A stretch of 64,000 bases of DNA from positions 1,860,001 through 1,924,000 of the forward strand of contig OY970069.1 in assembly GCA_963705325.1 (NCBI GenBank), read 5' to 3'. This DNA comes from DATARH01 sp963705325. GTDB lineage: Bacteria; Pseudomonadota; Alphaproteobacteria; ATCC43930; CGMCC-115725. The translations under genes were made by a program, and so were the position numbers. Shown here one piece after another: positions 35,045 to 43,392 of the stretch (position 1 is its first letter; every line of letters starts with the position of its first letter). The notes below the pieces were generated by a model. It did no database searches. It had not been told where the DNA came from and was given only the letters and a program-made list of their open reading frames with translations.

Positions 35045-35130
35045 CGAATTCTCATGCGGCTGTCAAGTCTCTCAATTGTCGCGCAAGCGGCGCGTGTATT
35101 CGGCTACTCGCGCGATAGCAATTGACCGGG

Positions 35131-36093
35131 TCAGGGCACCCCCGGATTGGGCGGCGGGGGAGGCGGTGGTGGTGGCGGGGGTGGTGGTGGCGGAGGCGGT
35201 GGCGGCGGCGACGGCGGATTGTGATTGACCGTGATCGTGTGGCCGTGACTGAACGCGCTGTTGATGCTCAGCGTCGTCTGAAGCGTATTGGGGTTGAGAT
35301 CGGGTGGCGGCGTGAACGGCGGCAGGTGCTGGAGCGCCCACCAGTCATTGCCGCCGGGATTGCCCGAGAGAATACTCGGCAGCCCGCTGTTGAGGACAAC
35401 CCCATCGGTTGGCGGTGTTTGCGAACCGCCATGGCCGGTGCTGGAGAGCGCGGCGAGTATCTGGGCTACCAGGCCTGCCGGCGCCGGAGCCGGGTCCGAA
35501 GCGGGGGCTCCGGGATACGCAATGGCGACAAAGAAGCCGGGCCGCGTGAGCAGTTGCGGCACGCAGCCTGGGCAGGTCGGGGTCACCGAGAGTCCGTCGC
35601 CGTAGAGAAACACGATGTCGAGGCGGCCGCTCGGCTCTTGCCACAGGAGGAAGACGCCGCCCCGAATGCCAAGCGTCCCGGACGGGGTGACCATCGATAC
35701 GGCGTTGGCGTTCTTGGAGAGCGCGCCGCCGACGTAGCGCAGGATGCCCTTGGTGGTGCTCATCGCCAGCTTGCCGGTGCTGGTCGACGGGTCGAACACG
35801 AAATCGTCGATCGTCAGATCGGCGTTCGCGCTGACCGTCAGCGACGACTGGTCGAGAAACAGGATCTGAGTCTGGCCGCTCGGCCCGGTGGTGATCCGCT
35901 CGTTGTGAACGACGTCCTGGCCGATCACCAACTGTCGCGTGGCCGCGCCCGGAGGGGTGCCGCTGGTATCGGGATTAACCGCGGCGGCGGAACCGACCCG
36001 CTCCTGCGCCAGGGCCAGCGGGCTTGCGGTGAGGAGCAGCGACGCGGCGAGCGGACCGACGAGCCGGCGGGAGGCGACAATGCGGGCGGTCAT
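35131..36093 (-). CDS. FecR-domain secreted protein with 20-proline tail
   Basis: This 320-residue protein has a signal peptide (LVGPLAASLLLTASPLALA, cleavage before QERVG). A FecR-type beta domain spans about residues 50-150 (IGQDVVHNERITTGPSGQTQILFLDQSSLTV, VSMVTPSGTLGIRGGVF). A low-complexity region follows, with an uninterrupted run of 20 prolines near the C-terminus encoded by 35149-35208. The run would need EF-P for translation. There is no transmembrane anchor after the signal peptide and no sigma-factor partner nearby. It starts 9 bases after the adjacent TPR/beta-barrel gene, so the two form one unit. Confidence 0.85.
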   Translation of the reverse strand: MTARIVASRRLVGPLAASLLLTASPLALAQERVGSAAAVNPDTSGTPPGAATRQLVIGQDVVHNERITTGPSGQTQILFLDQSSLTVSANADLTIDDFVFDPSTSTGKLAMSTTKGILRYVGGALSKNANAVSMVTPSGTLGIRGGVFLLWQEPSGRLDIVFLYGDGLSVTPTCPGCVPQLLTRPGFFVAIAYPGAPASDPAPAPAGLVAQILAALSSTGHGGSQTPPTDGVVLNSGLPSILSGNPGGNDWWALQHLPPFTPPPDLNPNTLQTTLSINSAFSHGHTITVNHNPPSPPPPPPPPPPPPPPPPPPPPNPGVP

Positions 36094-36102
36094 GGCATGC
36101 CC

Positions 36103-37491
36103 CTAGAAGCGGATTTGCGGGCCGAGCAGAACCGTGTTGCTGGTGTATCCGTAGATCGGAAGATTGGACAACACGATGTCGCGTTCAACCTGAAGCACCA
36201 GAGAGATATTGGGCGCGAGCGGAAAATATTGGCTGATCCCGAAGCGCCAATGCCGGTCGTAGCGGCTGCTGCCCGAGGGGGCCGTGGTGCTGCCGCTGGT
36301 GTTGCAGCAGGGGTCGGGCGCTTCGTAAATCGACCATGTGTGGCTCGCGAAAAAATCGGTTTCGAGCGGCAGTTTGGTGATCCCGGTCGGGTCGGCATAA
36401 CTCACCCGGTAGGACGCGGAAAGCGCGTAGGTCTTGTTGCTGAAATAGTTGAACCGGGCGGACTGATCGAGAAAGTCGAACTCGCCGATGAGCACGGAGT
36501 TCGAGGTCACCGGCTTCTTCAGCGCCAGGATCACCAGATTGTCGTTACCGCTGAGGCCGACCGACGCTGGCCGTTCGGCGGCGGCGGTGAAGTCCTTGTT
36601 GCGGAACTCATAGGCGAGCCGGGCCGATAGATCCCCCCAGAGCGTGGCGGTCGCTTCCAGCCCGCCGCCGATGGTGCGCAGGTATTGCTTTTCGCCGAGT
36701 CCGACTTCGTTGACGATCAGATACGGTTTCAGCGAAGCCCATTGCACCGCGGGAAGCCCAAGATTCGGAAAGCGGAAACGCGGGCCCGCGGTCATCTCGC
36801 CGAGATCGAGATCGAACTGACTGTTGGTGAAGTAGTGGTTGACGATACCGGCGCCGCCGATTTCAAGCGCGTCGCGGTTCTGCGTGCCCAGGTCGTAGCT
36901 GTAGAGGGCGCCGCCGGTGGCGAACAGATTGCCGCCCGCCTGCCGCGAGAATTGCGTGCTGAGGAGCTGGTCCATCACGGTCGACTGGATCAGGGTCGAG
37001 CCCGACGAGACCGTCATGTCCGATTGGTATTGGCCGCCGAACAACAGGTAGCCGGTCAGATGCTGCGGGGCGTCGAGCGTCGCTACCTTGGCCAAGTATT
37101 CGTCAATCCGCGCTCGGACGTCGGGCGGCGGATTGAGCGCCGCGGCCCTTTGCAGGTAGCTGCGCGCCGCTTCGAACGAGCCCATTCGGTAGTACAGCAC
37201 GCCAAGCTCGAGAGCGACGCGGGGCAGGTTGGGGTTGAACAGCAGGAGCCGTTCGAGCGCCGATGCCGCGGCCTCATTGTCGCCGAGACGCACGGAAACC
37301 TCGGCATAGGCGAAGGTGAGGGGAAGGTTCGCCGGGTCGCGCAGCATCTGTTGGAACAGCGCGTTTTTTCGCGCGGTCAGCGCCGCCGTGTCGTTGTTGG
37401 AGCTTTGTGCGTTCGCCGGCGCTGGCATGCTCGCCAGCCACAGGATCGCCAAAACCAGGCCGATGCGCTTCAACGCCGCCAGCACGTTCAT
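36103..37491 (-). CDS. TPR-domain outer-membrane beta-barrel protein (Slam-like architecture)
   Basis: This 462-residue protein has a signal peptide (GLVLAILWLASMPAPANA), then a TPR-like helical region (about 35-150: AYAEVSVRLGDNEAAASALERLL, ALELGVLYYRMGSFEAARSYLQRA). About 300 residues of alternating amphipathic strands follow, ending in GPQIRF with C-terminal Phe, typical of an outer-membrane barrel. This layout resembles surface lipoprotein assembly modulators (TPR plus barrel), though I cannot prove membership. It is upstream of, and probably co-transcribed with, the FecR-domain gene, whose product may be its client. Confidence 0.78.
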   Translation of the reverse strand: MNVLAALKRIGLVLAILWLASMPAPANAQSSNNDTAALTARKNALFQQMLRDPANLPLTFAYAEVSVRLGDNEAAASALERLLLFNPNLPRVALELGVLYYRMGSFEAARSYLQRAAALNPPPDVRARIDEYLAKVATLDAPQHLTGYLLFGGQYQSDMTVSSGSTLIQSTVMDQLLSTQFSRQAGGNLFATGGALYSYDLGTQNRDALEIGGAGIVNHYFTNSQFDLDLGEMTAGPRFRFPNLGLPAVQWASLKPYLIVNEVGLGEKQYLRTIGGGLEATATLWGDLSARLAYEFRNKDFTAAAERPASVGLSGNDNLVILALKKPVTSNSVLIGEFDFLDQSARFNYFSNKTYALSASYRVSYADPTGITKLPLETDFFASHTWSIYEAPDPCCNTSGSTTAPSGSSRYDRHWRFGISQYFPLAPNISLVLQVERDIVLSNLPIYGYTSNTVLLGPQIRF

Positions 37492-37551
37492 TGATCCAAC
37501 GTAACAAACAGCTGCGCTGCTGCCACCACCTAAAGGCGAAAATGTAAGGAA

Positions 37552-38412
37552 TCAGAACGGAACGCCGCCGATCAACGTGGTGCGATGCATCAGCCGCCGC
37601 TGCGGCAGCGCGTAGTCGCAGATCGCCAGATGCATCGCGCTGGCGTTGTCCCACATCACCAGATCGCCTACTCGCCAGCGGTGCCGGTAGCAGAATTCGG
37701 GCTTCACGCAGTGGGCATCGAGCTCGGCGATGAGCTCGGCGGCCTCGTCCTCAGGCATTCTCTCGATGCCGATGCATTCACCGGCGGTGACGTAGATCGC
37801 CTTCTTCCCGGTATAGGGATGGGTGCGCACGATCGGGTGCGCGACGTCGGGGGTTTCCGCCAGCTGTGCCGCGGTCAGCTTCGGGCGCGGAGAATTCTCG
37901 ACGCGGCGGCGCGACGAATAGCGGTGGATCGCCTTGAGGCCTTCGAGCCGCTGCTTCGTCGCTACCGGCAGAGCCTCGTAGGCGGCGATGCAATTGGCGA
38001 AGATCGTGTCGCCGAGCACGGTGCCGTCGGCGGCGCGCGGCACCTCCCTGGCGTAGAGCAGCGAGCAGCGGCTCGGCGTCTTGCGATAGGAGACGTCGCT
38101 GTGCCAGGTAAAGCCGGCATCGGCGAGACCGATATGCTCGCCGGCTTCGTTTTGGATGTTTGAGACCAGCAGGATCTCGGGGTAGCCCGGCAGTAGGTAT
38201 TTTTTGACGATATGTACTTCAAGCTCGCCGAAGCGGCGGCTGAACGCGATGTGCTGATCGTCGGTCAGGTTCTGGCCGCGAAAGAACACCACGATGTTGT
38301 CGTGGAAAGTGCGTTCGAGGTCGCGAAAGGTCGGCTCGTCGATCGGCCGCGACAGGTCCAAGCCGATCTCAGCCCCGAGCGCGGCGTCGCATTTCGTCAC
38401 CGGGATCGGCAT
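37552..38412 (-). CDS. TauD/TfdA-family Fe(II)/2-oxoglutarate dioxygenase
   Basis: This 286-residue enzyme has the iron triad His104-x-Asp106 (FTWHSDVSYR) and His276 (LMHRTTLIGG), with Arg277 positioned for 2-oxoglutarate nearby. The N-terminal FFRGQNLTDDQHIAFSRRFGELE is typical of the family. It would hydroxylate a small substrate such as a sulfonate or aryloxyalkanoate; specificity is not predictable. There is no adjacent transporter. Confidence 0.92.
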   Translation of the reverse strand: MPIPVTKCDAALGAEIGLDLSRPIDEPTFRDLERTFHDNIVVFFRGQNLTDDQHIAFSRRFGELEVHIVKKYLLPGYPEILLVSNIQNEAGEHIGLADAGFTWHSDVSYRKTPSRCSLLYAREVPRAADGTVLGDTIFANCIAAYEALPVATKQRLEGLKAIHRYSSRRRVENSPRPKLTAAQLAETPDVAHPIVRTHPYTGKKAIYVTAGECIGIERMPEDEAAELIAELDAHCVKPEFCYRHRWRVGDLVMWDNASAMHLAICDYALPQRRLMHRTTLIGGVPF

Positions 38413-38488
38413 TGCGGTCTCGTCCTTGATGCCCCTCGACCCAGACTAGCCCAGCAGCCTCCATACTTCGCGAGCGCGATGCCGCTCG

Positions 38489-38671
38489 TCAATTGTGCTG
38501 CCGGTGGACGAGCCGTTCGTCATCCCAGACCTCGAAGCCAAAGCTGAGATGCGGGAGCACATTCAGTTGACGCGCGGCTTCTATGGCCGCTTCATCGTTG
38601 GCACGCTCGAGGCGATGCGTCGCGTAGATGTTTCTCCCGAAATCGAAAAAATGCACCTGGTAGACGGCCAT
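38489..38671 (-). CDS. Small hypothetical protein
   Basis: This protein of about 60 residues resembles short alphaproteobacterial proteins of the form 'xVYxVxFxDxxxxI...D.EAAIExAR...LWDxxRLVHR' (here MAVYQVHFFDFGRN, AAIEAARQL, FEVWDDERLVHRQHN). Function is unknown. The ATG at 38671 is chosen because the recognisable pattern begins there; the frame extends upstream to an ATG at 38719, adding 16 residues. Confidence 0.6.
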   Translation of the reverse strand: MAVYQVHFFDFGRNIYATHRLERANDEAAIEAARQLNVLPHLSFGFEVWDDERLVHRQHN

Positions 38672-38722
38672 GACCCCGGCATAGCGCTCTCGGAGCGGTG
38701 CTCGGTTGATCCAGATCATTGA

Positions 38723-38830
38723 TCACCGCTTTTCGTCCGCGACCAGAATCGGCTCGAGCGACGCCCAGCGCCAGTTCTTGATCTCGGGCATGGCCACGTC
38801 GTGCTCGCGGATCAGCCCATCCTTCCCTCG
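38723..38830 (-). pseudogene. Relic of a phosphoketolase 3' end downstream of ackA
   Basis: Directly after the ackA stop, in the same frame on the minus strand, about 35 codons read into LIREHDVAMPEIKNWRWAS and a further tail ending at the TGA at 38725-38723. The PEIKNWRW segment matches the conserved C-terminus of phosphoketolases (D/E-x-PEIRxWxW). No start or preceding domain exists, so this is a deletion remnant of an xfp gene that often partners ackA. The assignment rests on a short motif. Confidence 0.6.
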
Positions 38831-40018
38831 CTAGGTCCTTCTTCCGTTGAGCAGTCGTCGCGTATGCCGCGCGATCATCAAATTCTCGTCCGTTGGGACG
38901 ACCCAGGCGGAGACGCGCGAGCGCGGCGACGAGATGCGAGGGCCGCCAGTGTCGTTCGCGGTCTTGTCGAGGCTAACGCCCAGCCAGGCGGCGGCGCGGC
39001 ACACCCTGGCGCGAATTTCTGCCGCGTGCTCGCCGATGCCGGCGGTGAAGACCAGGGTATCGAGCCCGCCCAGCGCCGCGGCCATCGATCCCAATTCGCG
39101 GCCGACGCGGTAGACGAAGAGGTCGACCGCCTCCTTGGCTTCGCTCCGGTCGCTGGCCAGCAGTTCGCGCATGTCGCTCGAGACGCCCGAGACGCCGAGC
39201 AGCCCCGATTCCTTCCAGAGCAGCGCGTCGATCGCCGCGACATCCATGTGTTCGTGCTGAAGCAGGTAGAGGATCACACCCGGGTCGAGCAGGCCGGTGC
39301 GCGTGCCCATCACCAAACCGTCGAGCGGAGTGAACCCCATTGTTGTTGCGATACTGTGGCCATGTGCGATCGCGCACAGGCTCGCGCCGTTGCCGAGATG
39401 CGCGACGACGATCTTGCCGCCCGTGCATTCGGGCGCGACCCGCGGCAAGACCGAGGCGATGTATTCGTAAGACAGGCCGTGAAACCCGTAGCGCCGAACG
39501 CCTTTGGCGGTCAGCGTGCGCGGCAGAGCGAATTGTTGCGCCAGGGCCGGCTGCGAATGGTGAAACGCTGTGTCGAAGCAGGCGATTTGCGGCACGTCGG
39601 GCGCGAAGGCAGCGACGGCGCGGATTGCGGCGATATGGTGCGGCTGGTGCAACGGCGCCAGCGGGATCAGGGCCTCCAGCGCCGCGAGTACCCGCGCGTC
39701 GATCAGCACCGGGCCGGAGAATTCGCTGCCGCCGTGAACGACACGGTGGCCGACGCCCGCGAACCCGGCCTCGCCTCCGGTATGGCCGGCGAACCAATCG
39801 TGGATCGCGACGATCGCGGCGGCATGATCCGCGCCGCTCAGGCTGCGCTCGTCGAGCCTGATCCCCTGAGCGTCGGCCACCTCAAAACGCGCGGCGGCGC
39901 CGATGCCCTCGACCTGGCCGTGCGCGCCAGCTTTGAGCACCTGGTCCGCGGCGACCGCGAATACCGAGAACTTGATGCTCGACGACCCGGCGTTGATGAC
40001 AAGGATTGGCTCTCGCAT
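38831..40018 (-). CDS. ackA: Acetate kinase
   Basis: This 395-residue acetokinase-family enzyme interconverts acetyl phosphate and ADP with acetate and ATP. It has the ASKHA phosphate-1 motif INAGSSSIKF (residues 8-17), GHRVVHGG, the family signature GFHGLSYEY with VVAHLGNGASLCAI, and the adenosine site TAGIGEHAAEIR. There is no pta gene nearby; a phosphoketolase relic follows immediately, suggesting the gene once used phosphoketolase-derived acetyl phosphate. It is divergent from a cytochrome c gene with an FNR-like box between. Confidence 0.95.
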   Translation of the reverse strand: MREPILVINAGSSSIKFSVFAVAADQVLKAGAHGQVEGIGAAARFEVADAQGIRLDERSLSGADHAAAIVAIHDWFAGHTGGEAGFAGVGHRVVHGGSEFSGPVLIDARVLAALEALIPLAPLHQPHHIAAIRAVAAFAPDVPQIACFDTAFHHSQPALAQQFALPRTLTAKGVRRYGFHGLSYEYIASVLPRVAPECTGGKIVVAHLGNGASLCAIAHGHSIATTMGFTPLDGLVMGTRTGLLDPGVILYLLQHEHMDVAAIDALLWKESGLLGVSGVSSDMRELLASDRSEAKEAVDLFVYRVGRELGSMAAALGGLDTLVFTAGIGEHAAEIRARVCRAAAWLGVSLDKTANDTGGPRISSPRSRVSAWVVPTDENLMIARHTRRLLNGRRT

Positions 40019-40114
40019 TGCAATTCAGCTCCCAGTCCCTGCAGCTAGGTTAACGCCGCCACCGGCAGTTCCGTGCGCTCGCCCGCTTTTTGATGGTGAC
40101 GACCGTCGCTTGGT

Positions 40115-40128
40115 GTGATTCAGATCAA
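40115..40128. promoter_or_regulatory. FNR/FixK/Anr-type binding site
   Basis: GTGATTCAGATCAA matches the consensus TTGAT-N4-ATCAA at 9 of 10 defined positions. It lies 53 bases upstream of the cytochrome c start and 97 bases upstream of ackA, in their divergent region, so a low-oxygen regulator could act on either or both. No -10 element was confidently located. Confidence 0.6.
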
Positions 40129-40180
40129 AGCGAGGCGGGCATCCATGGTGGGGTGCGACGAGAAGCGGAGGAGACAGGTT

Positions 40181-40489
40181 TTGAACAGGACCATAGCGAC
40201 ATTGCTTGTCTGGCTCGGGTCGATCGCACTGGCTGCACCGGCCATGGCCGACAACCCGACACACGGCGCGCAACTGGCACAGCAATGGTGCGCCAGTTGC
40301 CACGTCATTCCCGGCGCCGCCGGGCCGGCGTTGCAAGGCCCGCCGAGCTTTCGCGCGATCGCGCATAGCGGCAAGACGTCTGACCAGCTGGAGGTGTTTC
40401 TCGAACATCCCCACGGTTCGATGCCGCCGCTGACACTTAGCCGAGCCGAAATCGCCGATCTGCTTGCCTACATCGCATCCCTGCACTGA
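40181..40489 (+). CDS. Small periplasmic c-type cytochrome
   Basis: This 102-residue protein has a signal peptide (TIATLLVWLGSIALAAPAMA) and a mature class I cytochrome c fold: haem motif Cys37-Ala-Ser-Cys40-His41 and distal ligand candidate Met81 (GSMPPL). The C-terminal helix is IADLLAYIASL. The TTG at 40181 is preferred over a GTG at 40115 because GGAGGAGA lies at the right distance (40167-40174) and the signal peptide starts there; the GTG would overlap the FNR-like box. It is probably an electron carrier under low-oxygen control. Confidence 0.85.
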   Translation: MNRTIATLLVWLGSIALAAPAMADNPTHGAQLAQQWCASCHVIPGAAGPALQGPPSFRAIAHSGKTSDQLEVFLEHPHGSMPPLTLSRAEIADLLAYIASLH

Positions 40490-40538
40490 CGCCCCCGCCT
40501 TCTCGCCGCCTCCCGGTGGCGCGCCTTCGCGGACATGA

Positions 40539-40570
40539 CAAGAGCCCAGCCATTTCTGGCTAGGCTCTTG
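40539..40570 (-). terminator. Stem-loop after tRNA-Ala
   Basis: A 14-bp stem (40539-40552 with 40557-40570), with one U-G pair when read on the minus strand and a GAAA loop there, starts 6 bases downstream of the tRNA 3' end. The following tract is only partly T-rich. It probably terminates or processes the tRNA transcript. Confidence 0.6.
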
Positions 40571-40576
40571 ATGAAT

Positions 40577-40652
<76 letters not shown>

Positions 40653-40718
40653 GCAGCGCTGGTCTTTGCTGCGGCGAACTTAGGAACGCCGCCCGGCGCC
40701 GTCAAACCTTAAAAAAAC

Positions 40719-41078
40719 CTATGGTTCCTCATCCTCGACGTTGTCGATGACCTCGGCCATGTCGTCGTCGTCCTCGCCGAGCTCAGAGGCATCCTCGATC
40801 AATTCGTCGTCCTCCTCTTCCTCGCCCTCGGCGAGCGGGAGCGCCTCCTCGTCCTCGACGGCCTCGACCTCCTCGGCTTCGATATCGACATCCTCGCCCA
40901 CCGGTGCCAGCTCCTTCTCGACCGGAGCGGCCGGGCGCGCCCGCCGCGCCTTGAGAAACGCTTCGGGGTCGTATGGCGTGCTGCATTTCGGGCAGACCAC
41001 CTGCTCGCGCAACAGATCGTAATAGCGGGTGCCGCAGCTCGGGCAGATGCGCTTGGTGCCCCATTCGGGTTTGGCCAA
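40719..41078 (-). CDS. TIGR02300-type protein: zinc ribbon with acidic tail
   Basis: This 119-residue protein has a zinc-ribbon N-terminus (Cys12, Cys15, Cys29, Cys32: ICPSCGTRYYDLLREQVVCPKC) and FYDLN-like context. A long tail is almost entirely Glu/Asp. This is the TIGR02300 (FYDLN acid) family of Alphaproteobacteria, of unknown function. The TTG at 41078 is chosen: conserved AKPEWGTKR follows immediately and AGGGAGTA precedes it. The pairing with the adjacent tRNA-Ala and divergent aroA is, as I recall, conserved in the class. Confidence 0.9.
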   Translation of the reverse strand: MAKPEWGTKRICPSCGTRYYDLLREQVVCPKCSTPYDPEAFLKARRARPAAPVEKELAPVGEDVDIEAEEVEAVEDEEALPLAEGEEEEDDELIEDASELGEDDDDMAEVIDNVEDEEP

Positions 41079-41262
41079 TGGATACTCCCTATCGGTACTG
41101 AACCGCCGGACCGCATCGCCGACGCGAAAGCCGGCGCGGCATTGCCACAGCCGACGCATCCTGTCAAAAGCAAAGACGCCGTCATGCGCGCGGTGGCTGC
41201 GGGATATGGGTAACCGGACCCTGGCCGGCAAGAGCATGGCTGGCATTTCCTGGACGAGGCCG

Positions 41263-42615
41263 ATGCCAGACGATCTGACCTCCCGCGCCGCGCCGCTGAC
41301 CAGCTCGCGTCCGAAGGCGCCGCTCTCCGGCTCGATCCGTGTGCCTGGCGACAAATCGATCTCGCACCGCTCGCTGATGCTCGGCGCGTTGGCGGTCGGG
41401 CGCACCGAGATCACCGGGCTGCTCGAGGGCGAGGACGTGCTGTGTACGGCAGCGGCAATGCGCGCGCTCGGCGCCGGTGTCGAGCGCCAGCAAGACGGGC
41501 GTTGGATCGTCGATGGCGTCGGCATTGGTGGTCTCGCCGAGCCGGCCGACATCATCGATGGCGGCAATTCCGCCACTGCGGCGCGGCTCCTGCTTGGCAT
41601 CCTGGCGACGCACCCGATCACCTGCTTCATCACCGGCGATGCGTCGCTGCGCACCCGGCCGATGGCGCGTGTCACCGAGCCGCTGTCGCGCTTCGGCGCC
41701 CGCTTCGTGACCCGCGAGGGCGGGCTCCTCCCGCTCGCGGTCACCGGCGCGGCGAACCCGGTGCCCATCGAATACGCGCTGCCGGTGCCGTCGGCGCAGG
41801 TAAAGTCGGCGGTGCTGCTGGCCGGGCTCAACACGCCGGGCGAGACCACCGTGATCGAGAAGGAGGTGACGCGCGACCATACCGAGCGGATGCTCGGCCA
41901 TTTCGGCGCGACCGTCAGGGTCGAGCCCATCGAGGGCGGGAGACGGATCACGGTTGTCGGCCAGCCCGAGCTGAAGGCGGCGCCGATCGCGGTGCCCGCC
42001 GACATTTCCTCGGCGGCGTTTGCGCTCGTCGCCGGGCTGATTGTGCCGGGGTCGGAGGTTACTGTCGAAGCGGTCGGGCTCAATCCGTCGCGCACCGGGC
42101 TGCTGGCGTGCCTCAAGGAGATGGGCGCCGACATCGTCTATCTCGACGAGCGCGTCGAGGGCGGCGAGCCGGTCGCCGATCTGCGGGTGCGCGCCGGCGC
42201 ACTGACCGGCGCCGATATTCCGCCGGACCGCGCGCCGACAATGATTGACGAGTACCCGGTTCTTGCGGTTGCCGCCGCCTGCGCCAAGGGCCGCACGCGG
42301 ATGCGGGGCCTCGCCGAGCTTCGCGTCAAGGAGAGCGACCGGCTGACCGGCACCGCGACGGGCCTCGCCGCGTGCGGCGTCAAGGTGTCGATCGAGGGTG
42401 ACGATCTAATTGTCGAAGGCGATGGCACGCCGCCTTCCGGCGGCGCGCTGATCCAGACCCGGCTCGACCATCGAATGGCGATGGCGTTCTTGGTGATGGG
42501 CCTTGCCGCCAAATCGCCGGTGGTGATCGACGACGCGCGGCCCATTGCCACGAGTTTCCCAGGCTTCGTGCCGTTGATGAACCGGCTCGGCGCCGGATTG
42601 CCCGAGATTGGATGA
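41263..42615 (+). CDS. aroA: 3-Phosphoshikimate 1-carboxyvinyltransferase (EPSP synthase)
   Basis: This 450-residue enzyme joins PEP and shikimate-3-phosphate in aromatic amino acid synthesis. It has GDKSISHRS (residues 29-37), DGGNSATAARLL, TGDASLRTRPM, ALPVPSAQVKSAVLLAG, and the catalytic Asp/Glu in DEYPVLAVAAA and RVKESDRL. The alanine in the LLLGIL segment and overall pattern suggest a class II-like enzyme, but glyphosate tolerance is not predicted. ATG 41263 gives the usual 20-residue lead before LSGSIRVPGDK; in-frame ATGs at 41206 and 41236 are alternatives. The stop overlaps the cmk start as ATGA. Confidence 0.95.
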   Translation: MPDDLTSRAAPLTSSRPKAPLSGSIRVPGDKSISHRSLMLGALAVGRTEITGLLEGEDVLCTAAAMRALGAGVERQQDGRWIVDGVGIGGLAEPADIIDGGNSATAARLLLGILATHPITCFITGDASLRTRPMARVTEPLSRFGARFVTREGGLLPLAVTGAANPVPIEYALPVPSAQVKSAVLLAGLNTPGETTVIEKEVTRDHTERMLGHFGATVRVEPIEGGRRITVVGQPELKAAPIAVPADISSAAFALVAGLIVPGSEVTVEAVGLNPSRTGLLACLKEMGADIVYLDERVEGGEPVADLRVRAGALTGADIPPDRAPTMIDEYPVLAVAAACAKGRTRMRGLAELRVKESDRLTGTATGLAACGVKVSIEGDDLIVEGDGTPPSGGALIQTRLDHRMAMAFLVMGLAAKSPVVIDDARPIATSFPGFVPLMNRLGAGLPEIG

Positions 42616-43268
42616 ACGACGCACCGATCGTCGTCGCCATCGACGGGCCGGCAGCCTCGGGCAAGGGCACGCTGGCGCGCCGCATCGCGGCGCATTTCGG
42701 CCTCGCGCATCTCGACACCGGCAAGCTCTACCGCGCCACGGCGCTGGCGGTGCTCGACGCCGGCGGCGATCCCCATGACGTGGCGACCGCTGAGAAGGCC
42801 ACACAAGCCCTTGATTTATCGCGGCTCGATGATCCGCGACTACGTGGCGACGATGTCGGTAGCGCTGCCTCGGTCGTCGCCGCGATTCCGGCGGTGCGCG
42901 CGGCCCTGCTCGAGGCACAGCGCCGGTTCGCGCACCACCCGCCGTCGCCGGCGGAGGGCGCGGTGCTCGACGGTCGCGACATCGGCACGGTGGTCTGTCC
43001 GAACGCGACGGTGAAGCTTTTTGTCACCGCGAGCGTGGAATCCCGCGCCGAACGCCGGGCCAAGGAGTTGCGGGAGAGCGGCGCGGCAGCTATATACGAC
43101 GATGTTCTGCAGGGCATGAAGGAACGCGACGCGCGCGATAGCGAGCGTCGGGTCGCGCCACTCAGCGCGGCACCCGACGCGGTGATTATCGATACGACAT
43201 TGCTCGATCCCGATCAGGTGTTCGAGCGGGCCTCCGAACTCATCGCGCGCGCTCTCGCCCGTCGCTGA
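42612..43268 (+). CDS. cmk: Cytidylate kinase
   Basis: This 218-residue P-loop kinase phosphorylates CMP and dCMP. It has GPAASGKGT (residues 12-20), LDTGKLYRATAL (CMP site), LDGRDIGTVVCPNA and RDARDSERRVAPL (LID and base region). It overlaps aroA by 4 bases and precedes rpsA, the aroA-cmk-rpsA order common in Proteobacteria. Confidence 0.96.
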   Translation: MNDAPIVVAIDGPAASGKGTLARRIAAHFGLAHLDTGKLYRATALAVLDAGGDPHDVATAEKATQALDLSRLDDPRLRGDDVGSAASVVAAIPAVRAALLEAQRRFAHHPPSPAEGAVLDGRDIGTVVCPNATVKLFVTASVESRAERRAKELRESGAAAIYDDVLQGMKERDARDSERRVAPLSAAPDAVIIDTTLLDPDQVFERASELIARALARR

Positions 43269-43392
43269 CGGGAAATCCCCCTTCGCACCGTGCAGCACCG
43301 GGTCCACGCCGCCGCCCCCGACTCCGAATGCCGGCCGCCTGCTCCGCCCTGATCCCGGCGGCGCTGCTTCTCACCGGGATCGAGGATACCGA

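Noticed and set aside
35149..35208. GGN-rich tract as a microsatellite or noncoding repeat
   Set aside because: It is in frame with a well-formed signal-peptide FecR protein and ends in a proper stop; proline codon use is mixed, so it is coding.
41079..42134. Upstream extension of the TIGR02300-type frame antisense to aroA
   Set aside because: The conserved zinc-ribbon protein starts at the TTG at 41078; the rest is a Ser/Pro-rich shadow of aroA.
43269..43392. Regulatory RNA in the rpsA leader
   Set aside because: GC-rich stems exist but any GC-rich leader folds; no conserved motif was recognised, so it is mentioned only under rpsA.
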